Assembly (NCBI GenBank): GCA_002279825.1
Contig: NCCV01000001.1
Location: 62,001 to 126,000, forward strand
Source: Sphingomonadales bacterium 12-68-11
GTDB taxonomy: Bacteria > Pseudomonadota > Alphaproteobacteria > Sphingomonadales > Sphingomonadaceae
Direction of reading: 5' to 3'
DNA: 64,000 nt
In this document: piece by piece, positions 59,348-64,000 of the stretch
How positions within the stretch are numbered: the first letter of the stretch is position 1
Layout: each line of letters opens with the position of its first letter
Notes under the pieces: generated by a model
Database searches by the model: none
Seen by the model: only the letters and a program-made list of their open reading frames with translations
Told to the model about the DNA's origin: nothing
Program-made: the position numbers and the translations under genes

Positions 59348-59802
59348 GGCGCGATGTCGAAGTGCAGCGCGGTAATCTCTTCGCACGCCAGCTTGCGGTA
59401 AAGCGCGCGTGCCGGCGCGTCCTCCGGAACGATGTCGGCCTGCACGAAAATGGTCCACGCGCCGCTCGCGCGGCCGATCCGCCGCACTTCGCCGATCAGC
59501 GCGGTGGCCACGCCCCTGCGCCTGCTATCCTCCGAAACCGCCAGATCGTAGATATAGATCTCGCGGCGCGCCTGCTCGAACTTGGGCAGCACGTAGGCCG
59601 CAAGGCCGCCGATCACCCGATCACCCTCGGTCGCGGCGAGAAGCAGCACCTCGTCGCGTGCGAGCAGGTCGTTACAGTAGGCATCGTCGGGCGGATGGCC
59701 GGTGTAGGTCTCCGGCTCGGCGAACACTTCGCCGAACATCGCGTTGAGCGCCCTCAGCGCGGCGAGATCGCCGGGCCCGAGCCTGCGGACCGCGAAGCTC
59801 AG
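59344..59802 (-). CDS. GNAT acetyltransferase, AAC(3)-I-like, probable CTG start
   Basis: A protein of about 152 residues. [60 protein letters not shown] and [11 protein letters not shown] match aminoglycoside 3-N-acetyltransferase I-type enzymes. The first ATG (59739) would remove the first strand; upstream in the same frame 21 codons ([20 protein letters not shown]) match the family, and the only start available is a CTG (59800-59802) that overlaps the preceding stop as CTGA. No ATG, GTG or TTG is present in that stretch. Resistance activity is not implied. Confidence 0.75.
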   Translation of the reverse strand: MSFAVRRLGPGDLAALRALNAMFGEVFAEPETYTGHPPDDAYCNDLLARDEVLLLAATEGDRVIGGLAAYVLPKFEQARREIYIYDLAVSEDSRRRGVATALIGEVRRIGRASGAWTIFVQADIVPEDAPARALYRKLACEEITALHFDIAP

Positions 59803-60152
59803 AGCTTGACCGCCGTGCCGCTGACGCTGACCATCAGCATCGTACCGTTGTTGCCGAGCACCTCGTAGTCGAGATCGACCCCGATCACAGCATTGCCGCC
59901 GAGCTGACGGGCCTGTTCGGTCATCTCTTCGATGGCTTCGGTGCGGGCGCGCGAGAGAACCTGTTCGTAAGCACCCGAGCGGCCGCCGACGAGGTCGGTG
60001 ATCGACGCGAACAGGTCGCGGAACAGGTTGGCGCCGACGATGACCTCGCCGGTCACGATGCCGAGGTAATCCTGCACCGGGCGACCTTCGACCAGCGCGG
60101 TGGTAGTGACGATCATGCCGCCCTCAGCGCGGCTCCACGGACTGCTAGCCAT
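59799..60152 (-). CDS. YbjQ family protein
   Basis: A 117-residue protein of the YbjQ/heavy-metal-binding-domain family: [88 protein letters not shown]. Members form pentamers of unknown role. The ATG at 60152 has GAGAGGAC upstream; ATG 60116 would give the classical short form. It heads a coupled run with the two acetyltransferase genes. Confidence 0.9.
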   Translation of the reverse strand: MASSPWSRAEGGMIVTTTALVEGRPVQDYLGIVTGEVIVGANLFRDLFASITDLVGGRSGAYEQVLSRARTEAIEEMTEQARQLGGNAVIGVDLDYEVLGNNGTMLMVSVSGTAVKL

Positions 60153-60213
60153 CGTTTGCGTCCTCTCTTCCCAGACGCCCGCGCATAGCAGAAACACGCG
60201 CGCGCGGCGAGCC

Positions 60214-60450
60214 TTACCCCAGCCCGAGCGCTGCCTTGTAGGTGTCGAGGATGGCTTCCATTTCCGCGCGGTCGTCGGGCTTCATCTTCCGCAGGCGGAC
60301 GATCTGGCGCATGATCTTGGCGTCGTAGCCGACCGCCTTCGCCTCCGCGTAAACGTCGCGGATATCGTCGGCGAGGCCCTTCTTCTCTTCCTCGAGGCGT
60401 TCGACGCGTTCGATCAGGAGGCGCAGGCGGTCGTCGGTGGAATCGGCCAT
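60214..60450 (-). CDS. GapR-like nucleoid protein (DUF2312)
   Basis: The 78-residue coiled-coil protein reads [71 protein letters not shown], the DUF2312 pattern. The Caulobacter member, GapR, binds overtwisted AT-rich DNA and supports replication and chromosome segregation. The start at 60450 gives the common MADST... leader. It stands alone between yebQ-like and DUF1244 genes. Confidence 0.93.
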   Translation of the reverse strand: MADSTDDRLRLLIERVERLEEEKKGLADDIRDVYAEAKAVGYDAKIMRQIVRLRKMKPDDRAEMEAILDTYKAALGLG

Positions 60451-60538
60451 GTGGAAGCTCCGGAGGGTTCGAGAATCGGGTGCCGGGTCGATAGCCAGCG
60501 GTCGCGGGCGGGTGAACCGGTGTGGAGAACTTTTCCCG

Positions 60539-60859
60539 TCAGGTCCCCGCGTTGCGCGCCACGCTGGCGTCCATCCGCGCGATCTGCTCGGCGCTCGCCT
60601 CGCTCTGGAAGCGCGCTTTCCACTCCTCCATCGGCAGGCCGTGGATCAGTTCGCGCGCGGCCGCCTTGTCTCCCGGATAGCCGGCGTCGCGGATCCAGTC
60701 GGCCAGGCAGTTGCGGCAGAACCCGGCAAGCCCCATCAGGTCGATGTTCTGCGCGTCGTGTCGGTGGCGCAAATGCCGCACCAGACGGCGGAAGGCGGCC
60801 GCCGCGACCGCGTCGGGGAGGGCGTCGAGGGGGTCGGTGCCAAGTACGGTGTGGGTCAT
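60539..60859 (-). CDS. DUF1244 protein
   Basis: The 106-residue protein has the diagnostic core [68 protein letters not shown]. The conserved Cys pair (CRNC) and Asp/His residues suggest a metal or redox site, but the function is unknown. An ATG at 60892 is an alternative start. It is divergent from pyk with a 50-bp spacer. Confidence 0.9.
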   Translation of the reverse strand: MTHTVLGTDPLDALPDAVAAAAFRRLVRHLRHRHDAQNIDLMGLAGFCRNCLADWIRDAGYPGDKAAARELIHGLPMEEWKARFQSEASAEQIARMDASVARNAGT

Positions 60860-60909
60860 TGGGGAAGCGTCCTTGTCTTGTCGTGCGGCCATGGCATAGC
60901 CGGCGCTGC

Positions 60910-62364
60910 ATGACGAAGTTCGAACCGCGCGGCCGCAAGGTCAAGATTCTCGCCACCGTCGGGCCCGCAAGCAGCGATCCCGCCATGTTGCGCCGCCTGT
61001 TCCGCGCCGGGGCCGACGCCTTTCGCGTCAACCTGAGCCACGGCGAGCACGCCACGCACGCCGAGACGATCCGCGCGATCCGCGCGCTGGAGAAGGAATT
61101 CGCCCGCCCGATCGCGATCCTGTGCGACCTGCAGGGCCCCAAGCTGCGCGTCGGCGCTTTCGCCGAGGGGCGCGCGATCATTCCGCACGGCCACCGCTTC
61201 ACGCTCGACCGCGACGAGACCCCGGGCGACGCCAGCCGGGTGTTCCTGCCGCACGCGGAGTTCTTCGGGCTGCTCGCGCCCGGCCAGCGGATCCTGATCA
61301 ACGACGGCAAGATCCGCCTGCGCGTGGTCGAGGCGCGCGCCGACGCGATCGTCACCACCGCCGAAGTCGGCGGGGTGATTTCCGACCGCAAGGGCATCAA
61401 CGTGCCCGACGCCGAAATCCCGATCCCTGCGCTGACCGACAAGGACCGCCGCGACCTCGCCTTCGCGCTCGACGCGGGGGCCGACTGGATCGGCCTCAGC
61501 TTCGTGCAGCGGCCCGAGGATCTGATCGAAGCGCGCCGGCTGATGGCGGGGCGCGGCTCTCTCTGCGCCAAGATCGAGAAGCCGCAGGCGGTGCAACGCC
61601 TGGCCGAGATCATCGAGCTGTCCGACGGTATCATGGTCGCGCGCGGCGATCTCGGCGTCGAGCTCAATCCCGAGGAAGTGCCGCCGCTGCAGAAGCGCAT
61701 CGTCAACGCCACCCGCCAGTCGGGCAAGCCGGTGATCGTCGCCACGCAGATGCTCGAATCGATGATCGAGAGCCCGGCGCCGACCCGCGCCGAAGTGTCC
61801 GACGTGGCCAACGCGGTTTACGACGGCGCCGACACGGTCATGCTCTCGGCCGAAACCGCCGCCGGGCAATGGCCCGAGGAAGCGGTGCTGATGATGGACG
61901 CCATCGCTCGCCAGGTCGAACGCGACGAGCTTTACCGCCAGCGCGTCCGGCTGCTTCACCTGGCGTCCGACCCGACCGTGGCCGATGCGCTCAGCCACTC
62001 GTGCATGACCATCGCCGACAGTGTCGAGCTGGCCGCGATCGCGGTATTCACCTGGAGCGGCAATTCGGCGCGGCGCGTGACGCGCGAGCGGCCGGCGGTG
62101 CCGGTCATGGTGCTGACGCCGTCGGTGGCGGTGGCGCGGCGCGTGTCGCTGATGTGGGGCACCCACGCAGTGGCGACGCGCGACATCGGCAGCTTCGAGG
62201 AGATGATCGGCAAGGCCAAACGCATGGCGCTGCGCCACGGGTTCGCCGGCGCGGGCAGCCGCGTGGTGGTGATGGCGGGGGTGCCGTTCGGCGTGTCGGG
62301 CGCGACCAATTTGTTGCATGTGGTGACGGTGGCCGGCGACGAGCTGGAGAAGCACGAGGGCTAG
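60910..62364 (+). CDS. pyk: Pyruvate kinase
   Basis: The 484-residue enzyme makes pyruvate and ATP from phosphoenolpyruvate. RKVKILATVGPASSDPAMLRRLFRAGADAFRVNLSHG opens the barrel; GDLGVELNPEEVPPLQKRI, TQMLESMIESPAPTRAEVSDVANAVYDGADTVMLSAETAAGQWP is the PK signature with the Lys-containing active-site region (LCAKIEKPQAV) before it. The C-terminal domain ends NLLHVVTVAGDELEKHEG. Confidence 0.97.
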   Translation: MTKFEPRGRKVKILATVGPASSDPAMLRRLFRAGADAFRVNLSHGEHATHAETIRAIRALEKEFARPIAILCDLQGPKLRVGAFAEGRAIIPHGHRFTLDRDETPGDASRVFLPHAEFFGLLAPGQRILINDGKIRLRVVEARADAIVTTAEVGGVISDRKGINVPDAEIPIPALTDKDRRDLAFALDAGADWIGLSFVQRPEDLIEARRLMAGRGSLCAKIEKPQAVQRLAEIIELSDGIMVARGDLGVELNPEEVPPLQKRIVNATRQSGKPVIVATQMLESMIESPAPTRAEVSDVANAVYDGADTVMLSAETAAGQWPEEAVLMMDAIARQVERDELYRQRVRLLHLASDPTVADALSHSCMTIADSVELAAIAVFTWSGNSARRVTRERPAVPVMVLTPSVAVARRVSLMWGTHAVATRDIGSFEEMIGKAKRMALRHGFAGAGSRVVVMAGVPFGVSGATNLLHVVTVAGDELEKHEG

Positions 62365-62366
62365 CG

Positions 62367-62483
62367 GCCCTCATCCAAGCTACGCTAGCCAGCAAGCTGG
62401 CAAGCTGCGCTATCTTTCTCCCGGTGGGAGAAGGATACGCAGACTTGGCTCCGCGAGGAGCCTAGTCGGAGTTGGATGAGGGC
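62367..62483. repeat. Intergenic palindromic element that enters the SDR gene
   Basis: Terminal arms GCCCTCATCCAA (62367-62378) and TTGGATGAGGGC (62472-62483) bound about 117 bp containing CTACGCTAGCCAGCAAGCTGGCAAGCTGCG, also seen at 44761, and a TCTCCC/GGGAGA hairpin. The right arm overlaps the last 22 bases of the SDR gene, so the element supplies its C-terminal codons. Confidence 0.85.
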
Positions 62484-63277
62484 GCCGCCCTCGCGGCCAG
62501 CAGCGCGTCGAGGTCGTCCGGCAGCTCGAAATAGCCGCCGCTCAGCGCATCGTAGCGCCCCGAAGCCAAATCGACGCAGCGCTGCGCGCACCGCGCGAGA
62601 TCGTCCGCCCCCGCCGGATCGTTCGCCCGCTCGCGCAGCCGGCTCATCATCCCGCCGAGATAGCGCTGCGCGGCCTGATCCTCGCTGGTCTGCCGGGCGA
62701 GCTCGGTGAAGACGAATCCCGGGTCGATCGCGAACGCGCTGACGCCGGTGCCGGCCAGCTCCGCCGCCGCCTCGGCCACCACGCGGTTGAGTGCGATCTT
62801 GCCGGTGCAATAGGCCGACATGTAGGGTGCCACGATCCGCGCCGCCCGGGCCGAGACGCAGATCGCACGGCCCTGCCCCCGCGCGATCATCCCCGGCAGC
62901 ACGCGGTGGAGCAGCAGCATCGGGGCGCGGATATGAACCGCCTGGGCCTGCCACCACGCATCGGGATCGACTTCCCAGAGGGGCCCGAACGGCCCCGGCA
63001 CGCCGGCGTTGCTGACCAGCAGCGAGACCGCGCCGAGACGCTCCTCGACTTGCGCGACCGCTGCCGCGACCGAAGCCGGATCGGTGACGTCACCGGTCAC
63101 GGGAATTGCGGTGCCGCCGCGCGCCCCGATCACCGCCGCGGCTTCCCCAATCTGCTCCGCCGACCGCGCCACCAGCGCCACCGCCGCGCCCTCGGCGGCG
63201 AGCCGCTCGGCGATCGCCCGCCCGAACCCGCGCCCGCCCCCGGTGACCAGCGCGACTTCGCCGGTTAAGATACCCAT
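62462..63277 (-). CDS. Short-chain dehydrogenase/reductase
   Basis: A 271-residue classical SDR: VALVTGGGRGFGRAIAERLAAEG (cofactor), LVSNAGVPGPFG and YMSAYCTGKIALNRVV (Tyr-x3-Lys), with ICVSARAARIV as the serine region. It lacks the usual SDR C-terminal GG ending; instead PSSNSD is encoded by the repeat element. GGGGGAG precedes the ATG at 63277. Substrate unknown. Confidence 0.88.
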   Translation of the reverse strand: MGILTGEVALVTGGGRGFGRAIAERLAAEGAAVALVARSAEQIGEAAAVIGARGGTAIPVTGDVTDPASVAAAVAQVEERLGAVSLLVSNAGVPGPFGPLWEVDPDAWWQAQAVHIRAPMLLLHRVLPGMIARGQGRAICVSARAARIVAPYMSAYCTGKIALNRVVAEAAAELAGTGVSAFAIDPGFVFTELARQTSEDQAAQRYLGGMMSRLRERANDPAGADDLARCAQRCVDLASGRYDALSGGYFELPDDLDALLAARAAPSSNSD

Positions 63278-63347
63278 GCGCCTCCCCCTTCGGCACACGC
63301 GCTATCGGTCGCCTGGCGGCGAGTCGAGATCGCGGTGTTCGAAAGAA

Positions 63348-63422
63348 TGGAGCGGGCGAAGGGATTCGAACCCTCGACCCCAACCTTGGCAAGGTTGTGC
63401 TCTACCCCTGAGCTACGCCCGC
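63348..63422 (-). tRNA. tRNA-Gly (anticodon GCC)
   Basis: On the minus strand the acceptor stem GCGGGCG pairs with CGCCCGC, discriminator T and CCA (63348-63350) are encoded, the D-arm is TAGCTCAGGGGTAGAGC, the anticodon stem CAACC/GGTTG encloses TTGCCAA with GCC, and the T-arm has GGTTCGAATCC. The length is 75 nt. Confidence 0.97.
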
Positions 63423-63619
63423 TCATCGGCGACCGGAGCGCTGACGCCTGTAGCGCTCGCTTCCGGTGGGAGGCGCGCGGTTAGCATCGGCCCGCGCGCC
63501 CCGCAAGGTCTATCTGGCGGCATTCGAAAGCGCCAATCTCCTGGCCGAACGCCCTTCACAAACGCCTGCAAAGCGCCACATTGACGCGCGACGACAGCGG
63601 CGCAGCAGGAGCATTACCC

Positions 63620-64000
63620 TTGGCGAGCATGGGCCTCAATCTGGACGAGCAGAAAGCGGTCGAGCGGTTCCGCAAGGACGTGGTCGATCCCAGCCGCGAC
63701 AAGCTGGTGATCCTCGACTTCTGGGCCGAGTGGTGCGGGCCGTGCAAGGCGCTCACCCCGGTGCTCGAGAAAGTCGCCGCCGAATATGCCGACAAGGGCG
63801 TGGTCCTGGCCAAGCTCAACGTCGACGAGGAGCAGTTCATCGCCGCGCAGTTCCAGGTGCGCTCGATCCCCACCGTCTATGCGATCTTCCAGGGCCAGCC
63901 GGTCGCCGACCTGACCAGCGCGCGGACCGAAAGCCAGCTTAGGGCCGCGATCGATCAGGTCCTTGCCCAGTTGCCGATCAAGGCCGGCGAGGTGGAGGAA
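63620..64000 (+). CDS. Thioredoxin-fold protein (co-chaperone YbbN-like), 5' part, runs off the window
   Basis: An open frame without stop to the end of the window. The thioredoxin active site is in ILDFWAEWCGPCKALTPVLEKVA, followed by VLAKLNVDEEQFIAAQFQVRSIPTVYAIFQGQPVADL with the cis-proline. After about residue 110 the chain continues (IDQVLAQLPIK), as in CnoX/YbbN with a TPR tail. A TTG at 63620 (MASMGLNLDEQ) is chosen over ATG 63629 because AGGAG lies 8 nt ahead of it. The 3' end is outside the window. Confidence 0.88.
   Translation, partial: MASMGLNLDEQKAVERFRKDVVDPSRDKLVILDFWAEWCGPCKALTPVLEKVAAEYADKGVVLAKLNVDEEQFIAAQFQVRSIPTVYAIFQGQPVADLTSARTESQLRAAIDQVLAQLPIKAGEVEE

Noticed and set aside
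59344..59739. ATG at 59739 as the true start of the acetyltransferase
   Set aside because: It would cut off conserved N-terminal residues encoded in the same frame directly upstream.

Overview
The window is a 64 kb piece of a GC-rich alphaproteobacterial chromosome, almost certainly from a sphingomonad (Sphingobium, Novosphingobium or a near relative). The evidence is a complete protocatechuate 4,5-cleavage (lig) gene set whose proteins closely resemble, from memory, those of Sphingobium sp. SYK-6. Alphaproteobacterial housekeeping genes (typA, lysC, ubiG, ruvC, yebC, a gapR-like gene, pyk) and two tRNA genes accompany it.

Layout. 1-6.1 kb: a dehydrogenase tail, tRNA-Leu(CAG), an NDUFA9-like protein, an NfeD/SPFH membrane pair, a PQQ sugar dehydrogenase and two tandem paralogous secreted proteins. 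6.1-10.4 kb: a repeat-bearing spacer, then a cupin/DUF4386/MipA/hydrolase gene run divergent from a TetR regulator with twin operators. 10.5-17.0 kb: typA, a second ligAB-like dioxygenase pair, MAPEG and TspO-like membrane proteins, a TetR regulator and a transaldolase-family gene. 17.1-18.2 kb: a lower-GC insert carrying a primase zinc-finger/ribbon-helix-helix fusion, which appears to have removed the 5' end of the neighbouring MFS gene.

19.5-27.9 kb: the lig core. The minus-strand run is ligK, a small membrane ORF, ligU, ligI and mipA, all overlapping or nearly so. The divergent plus-strand run is a dehydrogenase, ligJ, a DUF2218 gene, ligA, ligB and ligC. Together they encode ring cleavage of protocatechuate (LigAB), oxidation of the semialdehyde (LigC), hydrolysis of 2-pyrone-4,6-dicarboxylate (LigI), tautomerisation and hydration of oxalomesaconate (LigU, LigJ) and aldol cleavage to pyruvate and oxaloacetate (LigK).

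28-52 kb: a peripheral catabolic region with an aldo/keto reductase, a CmcJ-like oxidoreductase, two Tat-exported dienelactone hydrolases, a LigW-like decarboxylase, a MetE-like methyltransferase, a PQQ alcohol dehydrogenase with an aldehyde dehydrogenase, amidohydrolase, SDR, MDR and TfdA-type enzymes, and the tetrahydrofolate-dependent O-demethylase LigM. It can be read as a funnel: a carboxylated methoxyaromatic is decarboxylated (LigW-like), demethylated (LigM) and passed to the lig core, with the MetE-like protein a possible methyl acceptor. The true substrates of most peripheral enzymes are unknown.

52-64 kb: ordinary chromosomal genes with several GC-rich palindromic intergenic elements, some of which supply ribosome-binding sites or gene ends, then tRNA-Gly(GCC) and the 5' part of a thioredoxin-like gene that runs off the window.
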